A stretch of DNA of 64,000 bases from NCBI RefSeq assembly GCF_049801055.1, contig NZ_JBNAGF010000011.1, positions 62,001-126,000 of the forward strand. Direction: 5' to 3'. Made by a program: the position numbers and the translations under genes. Positions within the stretch are counted from its first letter, which is position 1. The number at the start of each line of letters is the position of its first letter. Under the pieces are notes generated by a model that worked only from the letters and a program-made list of their open reading frames with translations, was not told where the DNA came from and did not search any database. Origin of the DNA: JBNAGF01 sp049801055. GTDB taxonomy: Bacteria > Pseudomonadota > Alphaproteobacteria > Rhodobacterales > Rhodobacteraceae. This document shows, piece by piece, positions 52,746 to 61,589 of this stretch.

Positions 52746-52776
52746 AAAAAGGGCCGGGGTATCGCCCCGGCCCTTC
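52746..52776. terminator. bidirectional Rho-independent terminator
   Basis: A nine-base perfect stem, GGGCCGGGG (52751-52759) and CCCCGGCCC (52765-52773), with loop TATCG. On the minus strand it is followed by TTTTTG, on the plus strand by TTCTT. It ends the convergent transporter gene and the methyl-tetrahydrofolate operon. Confidence 0.85.
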
Positions 52777-52798
52777 TTGATCTTGCTGTCTGTTTCCA

Positions 52799-53863
52799 TC
52801 AGGCGCTGCGGCGGCGTCGGCCGCCGGCACGCCGGCCGCGACCACCTTCGGCAGCGCCTTCGGCTCCGGGCGGTTTGTTGAACCGGATCCAGTCGCCACC
52901 ATGGGCATCATTGTCGGTCAGCAGATTTGCGGCGCGGATTGCTTCCATCTCGGACCCGGCGCGGGGATTGGTCGACCCGAGACCGAAGATCTGGCAAAAG
53001 GTTTCGTCGTCCATGTCGGCGGGAAGGATGATGCCCTTCGCTTCGACCTCGGCCTTTTTCTCGGCGAGTTTCTTTGGTCCAACCGGCAGCGCAACCGGGT
53101 TCATGATCGCCGAGGTCATGCCGGCAGTCATCGCCATCGGTAGGAACGCGTTGTTGATTCCATGACGGTTCGGCAAGCCGAACGAGATGTTGGAAGCGCC
53201 GCAGGTCGTGTTGACCCCCAGCTCCTCGCGCAGACGCCGCACAAGGGCAAAGACCTGCAGGCCAGCGGTTGCCATGGCGCCAATCGGCATGACCAGCGGG
53301 TCAACCACGATGTCATGGGCAGGGATACCGAAATCGGCTGCGCGTTCAACGATCTTCTTGGCCACCGCAAAACGAACGTCGGGATCCTCAGAGATGCCTG
53401 TATCGTCGTTCGAAATCGCCACCACCGGAACATTGTATTTCTTGACCAGCGGCAGGATCTGCTCCAGCCGTTCTTCTTCACCGGTGACCGAATTGAGCAG
53501 CGGACGCCCCTCGCAGACTTCCAGACCTGCTTCGAGCGCACCGGGAACCGAACTGTCGATACACAGTGGCACGTCCACCAGCCCCTGAACGAGCTCGACG
53601 ATCTGTTTCATCAGAGGCGGCTCGGTTTCGTTCGGGTTAGGGTTGGAGTTATAGACCACACCCGCGTTGATATCGAGCACCGAGGCCCCGGCGGCGACCT
53701 GCGCCAGCGCGTCCTTTTCAACGGTCGAGAAATCGCCCGCTTCCAGTTCCGCGGCCAGCTTTTTGCGGCCGGTCGGATTGATACGTTCTCCGATCACGCA
53801 GAATGGCTGGTCGAAGCCGATGATCGCGGTCTTGGTTTTGCTCTCTACGATGGTCTGCGTCAT
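52799..53863 (-). CDS. methyltetrahydrofolate:corrinoid methyltransferase-like protein (pterin-binding)
   Basis: Pterin-binding TIM-barrel protein of 354 residues related to dihydropteroate synthase and to corrinoid methyltransferases. VIGERINPTGRKKLA (24-38) and VLDINAGV are the pterin-binding blocks, with DSSVPGALEAGL and CGASNISFGLPNR further on. Such proteins move a methyl group between a corrinoid and tetrahydrofolate. The C-terminal 22 residues are Gly/Arg-rich (GGRGRRAGGRRRRSA), which is unusual. It lies below the reductase-like and Virulence_fact genes on the same strand; a corrinoid protein is not present in the window. Confidence 0.85.
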   Translation of the reverse strand: MTQTIVESKTKTAIIGFDQPFCVIGERINPTGRKKLAAELEAGDFSTVEKDALAQVAAGASVLDINAGVVYNSNPNPNETEPPLMKQIVELVQGLVDVPLCIDSSVPGALEAGLEVCEGRPLLNSVTGEEERLEQILPLVKKYNVPVVAISNDDTGISEDPDVRFAVAKKIVERAADFGIPAHDIVVDPLVMPIGAMATAGLQVFALVRRLREELGVNTTCGASNISFGLPNRHGINNAFLPMAMTAGMTSAIMNPVALPVGPKKLAEKKAEVEAKGIILPADMDDETFCQIFGLGSTNPRAGSEMEAIRAANLLTDNDAHGGDWIRFNKPPGAEGAAEGGRGRRAGGRRRRSA

Positions 53864-53898
53864 GGTCTGCCTTTCAGACGGAGTTTTGCGGGCGGTCT

Positions 53899-54828
53899 TT
53901 ATGCCGGGCGAACCGGACGGGTGCTGTCGCCACCGTTCTCGATCGCCCAGTTTGCGTTGGTTTTGATCCCGCCCAGCGGGAAGAAATGAACATTGGTGAT
54001 GTTAAAGTCGGGATTGGCGGCCTTATGCGAGGCCAGTTCGGTGATTACATCTTTGGGCGCATAAGGAAGCAACAGCTTGGTAACGTCCATTGCGCGCTTC
54101 TGCAGCACTTTCAGCGATGGGCCGACACCACAGGCGATGGCGAACTTGATCAGGGTCTGCAGCTTGGCCGGGCCAGCGATCCCGATGTGAATGGGAAGGT
54201 CGATGCCCGCGCGCTTGAGCCCCTCGGCCCATTCGATAATCGGCTTGGCTTCGAACGCGAACTGCGTAGCCAAGGCCATCTCGGCATCAGTACGCTCGGA
54301 AAATTTCTGTTTCCACTGGAGCGCTTCGTTCACGTTCTTCGAGCTTCCGTCCGGGTCGATGTCCCGGTTTCCTTCGGGGTGCCCAGCCACATGAAGCCGC
54401 TTGAACCCGGCCTTGTCGAACAGTTCGGTTTCCATCAGCTGCATCGAGCAGTGAAACGCGCCATGAGGCTCGGCGACACCCCCGGCCAGCAGCAGCGCCT
54501 GATCGACGCCGGCCTCGCCCTGATACATGGCAATCCAATTTTCCAGCGTTGCGGCATCCTTGATGATCCGCGCCGGGAAATGCGGCATCACGGGGAACCC
54601 CTCGTTCGCGAGCCGCTTGGCGGTCGCGACCATGTCTTCGATCGGCGTACCGTCGATATGGGCAATGTAGACGCGAGTATCCTGCGGCAGCAGCGCACGA
54701 AAATCCTCGATCTTTTCAGCGGTGCGCGGCATCACTTCGATCGAGTAACCCTTGAGAAACGCCTCGACGGTAGGGTTTACCGGGCCGGGTTCGACCGCAT
54801 CACGTTTCTTGAAATTCAGCAAAGCCAT
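53899..54828 (-). CDS. methylenetetrahydrofolate reductase-like protein
   Basis: A 309-residue TIM-barrel flavoprotein of the MetF family, expected to interconvert methylene- and methyl-tetrahydrofolate. Visible features are YSIEVMPRTAEKIEDF (28-43), VMPHFPAR, LLLAGGVAEPHG, RLHVAGHPEGN and PIHIGIAGPAKLQTL. It is divergent from the canonical E. coli enzyme. The ATG at 54828 has GGAGG five bases upstream; the ATG at 54858 overlaps the previous stop but lacks a site. It lies between the small PF13769 protein and the methyltransferase, so the trio probably oxidises methyl groups via tetrahydrofolate (inference). Confidence 0.85.
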   Translation of the reverse strand: MALLNFKKRDAVEPGPVNPTVEAFLKGYSIEVMPRTAEKIEDFRALLPQDTRVYIAHIDGTPIEDMVATAKRLANEGFPVMPHFPARIIKDAATLENWIAMYQGEAGVDQALLLAGGVAEPHGAFHCSMQLMETELFDKAGFKRLHVAGHPEGNRDIDPDGSSKNVNEALQWKQKFSERTDAEMALATQFAFEAKPIIEWAEGLKRAGIDLPIHIGIAGPAKLQTLIKFAIACGVGPSLKVLQKRAMDVTKLLLPYAPKDVITELASHKAANPDFNITNVHFFPLGGIKTNANWAIENGGDSTRPVRPA

Positions 54829-54854
54829 CATGGCCTCCCATAGTGCTGAGGGCG

Positions 54855-55151
54855 TCATGCCCAGCCGTCATTGGCGATCAGGGTCTTGATGCGATCCTGA
54901 TCGTATTCCGCTTGCAGACGCAGAGCTTCGGCCTTGGCCACTTCGGCAGGATCGCCGTCGACAGCATAGGGCTTGGCCTTGCGCCACTCGGCCAGATAGG
55001 CGTCGGAATCCTTGGCATTCACTTTCATCGCGGCGCGATCGATGGCCTGCTCGAAACGTTCTTCGAGCTGCACCTTCGCGCCCCGCCGGCCTTTTCCGAC
55101 GATGACCTGGGCCGGGATATCCCGCCAGTAGACGATTGTGACGTCAGGCAT
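54855..55151 (-). CDS. small PF13769-type protein ('virulence factor' by name)
   Basis: A 98-residue cytoplasmic protein with the start MPDVTIVYWRDIPAQVIVGK, a beta strand and basic GKGRRGAK loop, and a helical C-terminal half (AAMKVNAKDSDAYLAEW). This is the Virulence_fact family, named without evidence for virulence. AGGAGG is eight bases before the ATG at 55151; the longer frame is rejected. Its stop runs into the reductase-like gene, and in relatives it accompanies methyl-folate genes. It may be a redox or subunit partner (inference). Confidence 0.75.
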   Translation of the reverse strand: MPDVTIVYWRDIPAQVIVGKGRRGAKVQLEERFEQAIDRAAMKVNAKDSDAYLAEWRKAKPYAVDGDPAEVAKAEALRLQAEYDQDRIKTLIANDGWA

Positions 55152-55324
55152 TACCGATTCCTCCTGATCCGGTGAATCGGTTCTAGACGTCATTGGCAAA
55201 ACGCAAAGGTCGGTTTTCGACACCTGCGCCTTTCGCAGCGACGTTCGGAACCGGCACCAGCACTGTCCCGACAGGTAAGGGTTACGTGTCGGAAAGGCCA
55301 CAGCAGCAAACACCCAAAATTCTC

Positions 55325-55567
55325 ATGAACATATTGGCGACAGTTCAACAAATTCTGCGGAGGGTGATTTGGTTGCCTCCGTTTTGTTTGACAGCGATAT
55401 TTGATCGGCGCGACCGCGACGCCGCATTCGTGATCGAACACCACACGCTTCCGGCCAAGCTGTTCATCGGACAGCGGGTCAGGGGTTATGACCGGATCTA
55501 CAAGATCGAAGAGCTGTCTCAGCTTGCGCTTGACCTGAATGCGCGGACGGGTCGCGAGATTGGGTAG
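55325..55567 (+). CDS. hypothetical small protein
   Basis: An 80-residue open frame starting MNILATVQQILRR with an amphipathic start, a hydrophobic patch (VIWLPPFCLTAIF) and a strand-helix pattern (AFVIEHHTLPAKLFIGQ, then LSQLALDLNARTG). Amino-acid use is like that of real genes, but no ribosome site is visible and the frame continues upstream to 55193. I do not recognise a family. It could equally be chance in a divergent gap. Confidence 0.3.
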   Translation: MNILATVQQILRRVIWLPPFCLTAIFDRRDRDAAFVIEHHTLPAKLFIGQRVRGYDRIYKIEELSQLALDLNARTGREIG

Positions 55568-55700
55568 ACCCGAAAAACCTCTTTAAAGATAAGGCCCTGT
55601 CCAGATGACCAGAAATCGAAAGCACCGGACAGCCTGCTCGCCTATCTGAACACGGAATATGACCGTCTGAAAGATAACTTCGAAAACCCGTTTGCATAGC

Positions 55701-55729
55701 TTGCACGAACCAAGGCGCACTCCTATTGT
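55701..55729 (+). promoter_or_regulatory. sigma-70-type promoter for ppx
   Basis: TTGCAC (55701-55706) and TATTGT (55724-55729) are 17 bases apart, ending about 27 bases before the ppx start. A good housekeeping-type match in the right place. Confidence 0.55.
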
Positions 55730-55755
55730 CGGGGTAACTCGAAATCGGAGGGCGT

Positions 55756-56874
55756 GTGAACATGGCGCCCAAGCGTCCCAGTGGTGCGGGCGCGTTCCCG
55801 AAAGCGGTCGAAAGCCCCGCGCCCAGCCGGCCGGATCATGATGCGCTATATGCGGCGCTCGATCTTGGCACAAATAGTTGCCGCATGCTGATTGCCCAGC
55901 CAAAGGGCAGCGGCTTTCATGTGGTGGACAGTTTCTCGAAATCGGTTCAGCTCGGGTCCGGGCTGGAACGCACGGGTCGATTGTCCCGGTCGTCAATGGC
56001 CCGGACTGTCCAAGCCTTGCGGATCTGTCAGCAAAAGCTCAAGCGGAACAAGGTCCGGCGAATGCGTCTGGTGGCGACCGAAGCCTGCCGTCGCGCCCGC
56101 AATGCCCGCGACTTCATCCGACAAGTCAAACGCGAAACGGGACTGACGCTCGAAATCATCCAGCCCGAAGAAGAAGCCCGGTTGGCGGTGATCTCATGTG
56201 CGCCACTGGTGTCGACCCGCACCGAGCAGTTGCTGGTCGTTGATATCGGCGGCGGGTCAACCGAGCTGGTCTGGATCGATCTCTCCTCGGTTCCGCGTCG
56301 CGACCGGCCTTCATCAATCATGCGGCTTCACGCCGGGTTCCATCCCGCCGAAAGCCCGTTTCCAGCCGCCAAGGTGGTAGACTGGATCTCGGTACCGCTG
56401 GGCGTTGCAACGCTAAGAGATCAGTTCAACGACGTTGAAGATGACTCTGCGCGTTTTGCACTGATGAGCTGGTTCTTCGAAGAAAACCTGGCTGATTTTG
56501 CGCCTTACAAGGATGAACAGGCCCGCGAAGGATTTCAGATCGTAGGCACCTCGGGCACCGTTACCACAGTTGCCGCCTCTCATCTGGGGCTGAAACGCTA
56601 TGACCGGACCAAGGTGGACGGGCTGAGGATGACCAGCGACCAGATCGACAAGGTGATACGCAACTATCTGGAGCTGGGTCCGGCCGGCCGGCGTCGTGAC
56701 CCCCGTATCGGCGAAGACCGACAGGCGCTGATCATGTCCGGTGCGGCCATTCTTCAGGCGCTGTTGCGCTGCTGGCCCACCGACCGGCTGTCGGTGGCTG
56801 ACCGGGGCCTGCGTGAAGGCTTGCTCTATGCCCAGATGAGCGCAGACGGTGTGCTGGAGGACGGTCCCTTCTGA
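55756..56874 (+). CDS. exopolyphosphatase / pppGpp phosphohydrolase family
   Basis: Actin-like ASKHA-fold phosphatase of 372 residues acting on polyphosphate or pppGpp. The phosphate-1 loop AALDLGTNSCRMLIA lies at about 33-47 and the phosphate-2 loop VVDIGGGSTELVWID at about 160-174. TEACRRARNA and GTSGTVTTVAAS are further conserved blocks. It lacks the long C-terminal domains of E. coli Ppx, a short form common in alphaproteobacteria. The GTG at 55756 and the ATG at 55762 are both possible starts; GGAGGG is upstream of both. rlmE follows on the same strand after 374 bp. Confidence 0.9.
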   Translation: MNMAPKRPSGAGAFPKAVESPAPSRPDHDALYAALDLGTNSCRMLIAQPKGSGFHVVDSFSKSVQLGSGLERTGRLSRSSMARTVQALRICQQKLKRNKVRRMRLVATEACRRARNARDFIRQVKRETGLTLEIIQPEEEARLAVISCAPLVSTRTEQLLVVDIGGGSTELVWIDLSSVPRRDRPSSIMRLHAGFHPAESPFPAAKVVDWISVPLGVATLRDQFNDVEDDSARFALMSWFFEENLADFAPYKDEQAREGFQIVGTSGTVTTVAASHLGLKRYDRTKVDGLRMTSDQIDKVIRNYLELGPAGRRRDPRIGEDRQALIMSGAAILQALLRCWPTDRLSVADRGLREGLLYAQMSADGVLEDGPF

Positions 56875-57248
56875 GCGTCCGGCCTGCTGCGGAAACCTTA
56901 TGGTCAGCCAGCGCCAGCGTCGTGTGTCCCCAAGCGACAGGTTTCGCAGCGTTTCTTGTTCTTTCGCTGTTTAGTGGCAAAGGTTTTGCAGGTTCTCGCT
57001 GTTTGGGCCGTCTCATTCAACAGCAAGCCTGTCATCCTGCGGAGCGGTGACTGGACCTTTTGCGATCATCTGAAGATCCGCAGTGTTTGGGTTATCAACG
57101 CCATTCTGGTAACGCTGATGTTAGGAAAGGCGCAGGCACTTCGTCTGATCTGATCGCCTGTCCTGACCAGAACGCGTGACAAGGCAGGCCGATCGGCTTG
57201 TTTCCTCCTCACAGACGGGGTATCGCGGCGCCGATTGGAGAATTTGAC
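56875..57248. other. gap between ppx and rlmE
   Basis: About 370 bases with no gene I can support. A 65-codon plus-strand frame (56956-57153) has a hydrophobic start but no ribosome site or family. A short inverted repeat TGCGGA/TCCGCA at 57038-57043 and 57077-57082 is the only structure I noted. Confidence 0.5.
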
Positions 57249-57950
57249 GTGGCCAAGAACACATCCGGGCGCGGACAGCGCGATCTGAAGGTCAAGGTAA
57301 AGAGCGCCCGGGGGCGCAAGCTCAGCTCAACCCGCTGGCTGCAGCGGCAACTCAATGACCCATACGTGAAGCGCGCCCAGACCGAAGGATACCGCGGACG
57401 CGCCGCGTTCAAGATCCTGGAGCTGGATGACAAATACCGGTTTCTTGTGCCCGGCGCCCGTGTCGTCGACCTTGGATGCGCCCCGGGCGGGTGGTGTCAG
57501 GTCGCCGTGAAACGCGTCAACGCGCTTGGTGAAAAGCAGGGGAAGAAGATCGGAACCGTTCTGGGCATCGACCTGCAAGAGGTCGAACCGGTAGCCGGCG
57601 CCGATATTTATCAGCTCGACTTCATGGATGAAGGGGCCGATGACAAGGTCAAGGAATGGCTGGACGGCAAGGCCGATGTGGTGATTTCGGATATGGCTGC
57701 AGCGTCGTCCGGCCACAAACAGACTGACCATCTCCGGATCATTTCACTGTGCGAAGCCGCCGCCTATTTTGCTTTTGATGTGCTTGAAGAGGGCGGCACA
57801 TTTGTGGCCAAAGTGCTGGCTGGCGGAGCCGAAGGTGAACTGCAAAAGCTGCTCAAGCAGAAATTCACCAAGGTGTTTAATGCCAAACCGCCTTCTTCCC
57901 GGTCCGACAGTTCCGAGAAATTCGTAGTGGCGACGGGTTTTCGAGGCTGA
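57249..57950 (+). CDS. rlmE: 23S rRNA (uridine-2'-O-)-methyltransferase
   Basis: Methylates U2552 of 23S rRNA with SAM, a late step of 50S maturation. The catalytic K-D-K-E tetrad is visible at Lys55, Asp148, Lys188 and Glu223. The SAM loop DLGCAPGGWCQ is at 74-84. The N-terminus is basic (GQRDLKVKVKSARGRK). I start at the GTG at 57249, which has GGAG eight bases upstream; a frame opening at 57198 is not family-like. At 233 residues the length is normal. Confidence 0.94.
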   Translation: MAKNTSGRGQRDLKVKVKSARGRKLSSTRWLQRQLNDPYVKRAQTEGYRGRAAFKILELDDKYRFLVPGARVVDLGCAPGGWCQVAVKRVNALGEKQGKKIGTVLGIDLQEVEPVAGADIYQLDFMDEGADDKVKEWLDGKADVVISDMAAASSGHKQTDHLRIISLCEAAAYFAFDVLEEGGTFVAKVLAGGAEGELQKLLKQKFTKVFNAKPPSSRSDSSEKFVVATGFRG

Positions 57951-57965
57951 GCATTACGATGTTGT

Positions 57966-58211
57966 TTAGCGCTTGGGCGCCGGACGGGTCAGGGATTGCG
58001 CAGCCAGGTATTGCCATTCCAATGTGGGGCCGTTCACAGTTCCTGCATACGCAGGGGTCTGAATGCGATTGATCGTCTGTTCCGACAGGTTTTCCTGCCG
58101 CAACAGTTCGAACAGGCGGGCATGGCGGGCGTGAGATCGGCTTTGGGTCAACAACATGGATCGGGTCCGGACAAAGTTTCGATGCCCCTGCCCTAACAAT
58201 CTCATTTGCAA
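57966..58211 (-). CDS. hypothetical small basic protein
   Basis: An 81-codon frame (or 63 codons from the ATG at 58157) that ends 15 bp from the rlmE stop. The sequence is basic and partly helical (SHARHARLFELLRQENLSEQTINRIQ) and reads like a real protein, but no ribosome site is seen and I do not recognise a family. It occupies most of the gap between rlmE and the multihaem cytochrome gene. Confidence 0.35.
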   Translation of the reverse strand: MQMRLLGQGHRNFVRTRSMLLTQSRSHARHARLFELLRQENLSEQTINRIQTPAYAGTVNGPTLEWQYLAAQSLTRPAPKR

Positions 58212-58270
58212 GCCTCGCGGCGGGATTGCGGCAATCCCGTGCCGGCGTTCGGATCTCGGTTTTGCGTTGC

Positions 58271-60193
58271 CTAACCTCCGAATTGCGCCAAAAGTTGCAA
58301 CAGCGCCGGATCACCCGGAATGGCCTTCAATCCGTCCCGCAGTACCTGTCGAGCCGCGCCACGCCCTCGGGTCGCGTCGGTCAGGCGCACCATCATCATC
58401 CACGCCTCGGGCCGCTGTGGATCGAGAGCCACCACTTCTCCGAAGGCTCTCATGGCAGCCTGCAGATTTCGCTGCGTCAGTGCCATCCCCCCCAAAACCA
58501 GATGGGTTTCCGGGAAATCGAGCTTGGTGGAAAGCGATGTTTGCCAATCCCGCATTCCATCGCGCAGCAGCGCCTGATCGGACGGGGCAAGCGCAGCCGT
58601 GTTCAGGTCGAGCATCTCCCGCGCGGCCGCGATTCGGACAGACCGGACAGGGTCGCGCAAAAGCGGCACAATTCGTTCGGCCCGAAGTTGTGGCCCGGCT
58701 GCCCGTTGCAGCGGCGCCGCGTTGGCGCGCACCAACGGATCGGGATCGGCCAGAAGCGGCGCCGTCGCAGCCGCCGCCGCAGCGTCGGCCACCGGTTGCA
58801 TCAGGTAGAGCGCGGTGGCGCGGACAATTCCGGGTTTCTCGGCATCAAGTGCCAGCGTTTCCAAATCACCCGCAGCGGCCTGAGGCGACGTTCGGGCCAG
58901 CGCAAAACTCTGCCCGAAATGCGCTCCCCGATGGTTGGACACGGGATACCATGCTTCGATCTGGGCCGCCGCCCAAGGCTGATCTTTGTCAGAATGGCAA
59001 TCAGTGCAGGCATCCGGGCTGCCGGTCTCCGAACCCAGGTCGGGTCGCGGAACCCGGAAGGAATGATCGCGCCGGCCATCGATACCCATATAGGTCCGCT
59101 CGATCATGTGGCAGGACTTGCACTGCGCTCCTTCGCTGTCCTCGGGATGATGGTGGTGATCCGGGGTGTCATAATCTGCCTGTCGCAGAGACGGAAAATC
59201 CGGGTTCCCGGCGGGCGAATGACATTGGGTGCAGACCGCGTTTCCCTGGGCCTTCAGTTCCGCCTTGTGCGGATCATGACAATTCATGCACCCCACACCG
59301 CGGGCATACATTTTCGACTGCAGGAATGATCCGTAGACATACACCTCGTCGAGGATCTGGCCATCAGGATGATAAAGACCCGGCCTCAGCGGAGCGAGGT
59401 TATGGGCATCCAGAAACGGAGTGCCCGGCAGCGGATTGCCATCGGTCAGCGCCTCGCGCCGGGAATGGCAGCCCGCGCATTGCTGGATGTCCGCCTCGGT
59501 ATCGCCCTGCCCAAAGCTCATGGTGAAACCATATTGGTCAAGTCCGGCGCCGGGTTTCTTTCCGTCTACCCATTCCAGATGTGCCGCGCCCGGCCCGTGG
59601 CAGGATTCGCAGCCGACCCCAATTTCGGCCTCGACGGAACCATATGTCCGGCTACGCATATCATAGCGGCGCTCGTAACCTGTCGCGTGGCATTCAGCGC
59701 AGCGTGCGTTCCACGTCTTGTATGGGCCGGTCCAGTGCAGCCCGTCCGAAGGTGGCAGGTCCTGATCGGGATAGAGGTGATACCATTCCTGACGGACTGC
59801 GTCCCATGTCACATCAAAGCTCTGCAATCGTCCCGGTTCAGTTTCAAAGAGGTATTGCTGCAAAGGGGCAATCCCGACAACCGAATGCAGGTCATAACTG
59901 CGCTGCGCGCCGTCCTTTTCCGTCACGTCTGCCGAATAAACACCGTCGGCGACCGAAAATGCCACAGACATTCCGTCATGCTCAAAGGTCGTCCCGTCGA
60001 AATCCCCGATGACGGTGTCGGGTCCGGGCATCGTCCATGCCAGCGCATGATGCGACCCGGACCAGGCTTGTGTCTCTTCCTCGTGGCAATCGGCGCAGAC
60101 CTGAGACCCGACATATGCCGGCACCTCCTGCGCCTGCACAGTCTGTGTGATCAGACCGATCAGAAATGCAGCCGGAAAAAAATTTATCTTCAA
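58271..60193 (-). CDS. octahaem cytochrome c with C-terminal repeat region
   Basis: Periplasmic multihaem c-type cytochrome of 640 residues. A signal peptide ends near TVQAQ (residue 22). Eight CXXCH motifs start at residues 33, 165, 195, 239, 302, 321, 358 and 396. The last 200 or so residues are Ala/Leu-rich helical repeats (HEAT- or TPR-like; RTSPQAAAGDLETLALDAE and later ALDPQRPEAWMMM). The layout resembles cytochrome c554-type proteins, but no hydroxylamine or nitrite enzyme is adjacent. The start is a TTG at 60193 with AAGGG seven bases upstream. Electron-transfer partner unknown. Confidence 0.88.
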   Translation of the reverse strand: MKINFFPAAFLIGLITQTVQAQEVPAYVGSQVCADCHEEETQAWSGSHHALAWTMPGPDTVIGDFDGTTFEHDGMSVAFSVADGVYSADVTEKDGAQRSYDLHSVVGIAPLQQYLFETEPGRLQSFDVTWDAVRQEWYHLYPDQDLPPSDGLHWTGPYKTWNARCAECHATGYERRYDMRSRTYGSVEAEIGVGCESCHGPGAAHLEWVDGKKPGAGLDQYGFTMSFGQGDTEADIQQCAGCHSRREALTDGNPLPGTPFLDAHNLAPLRPGLYHPDGQILDEVYVYGSFLQSKMYARGVGCMNCHDPHKAELKAQGNAVCTQCHSPAGNPDFPSLRQADYDTPDHHHHPEDSEGAQCKSCHMIERTYMGIDGRRDHSFRVPRPDLGSETGSPDACTDCHSDKDQPWAAAQIEAWYPVSNHRGAHFGQSFALARTSPQAAAGDLETLALDAEKPGIVRATALYLMQPVADAAAAAATAPLLADPDPLVRANAAPLQRAAGPQLRAERIVPLLRDPVRSVRIAAAREMLDLNTAALAPSDQALLRDGMRDWQTSLSTKLDFPETHLVLGGMALTQRNLQAAMRAFGEVVALDPQRPEAWMMMVRLTDATRGRGAARQVLRDGLKAIPGDPALLQLLAQFGG

Positions 60194-60299
60194 GGCGCAA
60201 CCCTTTGCAAACTAAAAACTACATCGACGCGAGCCCAGTCACCGGTCTCTGGCGTTACCTGCTGACCTGAGGCAATCAAGGATCGGTTCAAGTTGCATC

Positions 60300-61205
60300 T
60301 CATAGCAGCTCCGATGGATCGCCCCGATGCTTGTCCTGCGCTTCGCCCGGATCTTCATCCGGATCCTTGCCCCCTTCTTCGGTAAGATCCATCAGCGCTC
60401 CATTATACTCGGCCCCAAAAATCAGGATCGCCGCATTCAGATACAAAAAGATCAGCGCGGCCATTGCTCCGGCAAGCCCGGCATAAGTGGCGCTGTAGCT
60501 GGCAAAGCGAGACAGGTAGATCGAAAACCCCCACCCGGCCAGCAACCAGAGCGCAAAGGTCAGAAGGACACCGGGCAGCAATTGCCGCATGGAGTGGCGG
60601 CGGGCCGGCAAGATCGCATGACAGGAAAAGATCGCGGCCACCGGTATGACAAAGGCGAAAATCCAGGCCAGCCGCTCGCCTGAAAACCAGCTCCATGCCT
60701 TGGACGGCACCGTATCGGAAACCAGCGACGTATAGACCGGCAAAACAACCTCGACCGTGGCGGTGACAATCAGGATGGCGCCGCTGACGATTACCACCGC
60801 AAGGCAGAGCAGCCGCGTTTTCCAGAATGGTCGGTTGTCCTCGTCATGATAGGCCCGCGTCATCGCCTCGCGCACGGCGTCTACCCCGTTGGACGAGAAA
60901 TAAAGCGCCAACACGCCACCAAATGTCATCAGCCGGGTCGAGGAATTTGCCAGAACGGATTCCAGTTCGGCAAGGATCGGCTCGGACACCTCCTTGGGCC
61001 ACGCCCCGAACACGAGGTCGATCATGTCCTGCGTCAGCATTCCCTGGGACAGGCTGCCTGCCAGCGCCACGACGAAAAGGATAAAGGGAAACAAGGCCAG
61101 CATCATCGACATCGCGACATGCGAGCTCATGATCCAGCCACCCTTGGTGTTGAAACGTTGCGCGGCCAGTCCAAAGGCGCGCACCGGCAGCAGCGGGTCA
61201 AACAT
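60300..61205 (-). CDS. YihY/BrkB-family inner-membrane protein
   Basis: Polytopic membrane protein of 301 residues with about six hydrophobic segments (for example MLALFPFILFVVALAGSL and VILTFALWLLAGWGFSIYL-like). The N-terminal KGGWIMSSHVAMSMMLALFPF and the YLNAAILIFGAEYNGAL block near the C-terminus are typical of the family once mis-annotated as RNase BN. The C-terminal tail is acidic. Function in the envelope is unknown. It is divergent from the AI-2E-type permease with a 384-bp gap. Confidence 0.88.
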   Translation of the reverse strand: MFDPLLPVRAFGLAAQRFNTKGGWIMSSHVAMSMMLALFPFILFVVALAGSLSQGMLTQDMIDLVFGAWPKEVSEPILAELESVLANSSTRLMTFGGVLALYFSSNGVDAVREAMTRAYHDEDNRPFWKTRLLCLAVVIVSGAILIVTATVEVVLPVYTSLVSDTVPSKAWSWFSGERLAWIFAFVIPVAAIFSCHAILPARRHSMRQLLPGVLLTFALWLLAGWGFSIYLSRFASYSATYAGLAGAMAALIFLYLNAAILIFGAEYNGALMDLTEEGGKDPDEDPGEAQDKHRGDPSELL

Positions 61206-61589
61206 GCGCGATTTCCGGATGCATCAGCGAGGTGTCGGACGCCTGCAACAATCCAAAGAGCGCCGACAAGGCCGATCGACCCGCGCCAATCCAGCTGCAA
61301 CCGGTGTTCCGTCTCATCATCTGCATGGATCCCTGTCCCGCCCCGGCCAATGCATTGGGAGTTGCGGGGCCCCCTACCAATCAGGCGAACGTTGCACAAC
61401 TATCGGGAAAGATGCAACATCCGCCACAACACACCTATCAATACAGGGCAGCGAACCTGTCGGAGTCGAGTTCATGTATTCCCATCCTAAGACAATGACA
61501 CCGAGACCCGGAGTGGCAGGTTACTCTCATATCATATTCCGGCGGTGTCCGATGTCCGGCCTGCACCGGATCAAAATCCGAGAGCGGCC
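61206..61589. other. divergent gap between YihY and AI-2E-type genes
   Basis: About 380 bases that must contain two promoters. Several short open frames on both strands lack ribosome sites or recognisable sequence. I see no RNA gene or strong hairpin. Confidence 0.5.

Larger units (their letters stand above)
55152..55755. other. 600-bp region upstream of ppx
   Basis: Between the divergent PF13769 and ppx genes. It holds one weak small gene candidate (55325-55567) and a good promoter at 55701-55729. A CCGACA/TGTCGG hairpin at about 55266-55294 may belong to the leader of the methyl-folate operon, but I could not match it to a known riboswitch. Confidence 0.45.

Noticed and set aside
54855..55151. 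Calling the small protein a virulence factor
   Set aside because: The family name has no functional support here; gene context is methyl-folate metabolism.
55195..55330. A SAM, SAH or cobalamin riboswitch before the methyl-folate operon
   Set aside because: One small hairpin is present, but I could not find the conserved core of any of these riboswitches.
57877..58314. A 145-codon minus-strand frame between rlmE and the cytochrome
   Set aside because: It overlaps the end of rlmE and the cytochrome gene, and is rich in Cys/Pro/Arg with no pattern of a real protein.
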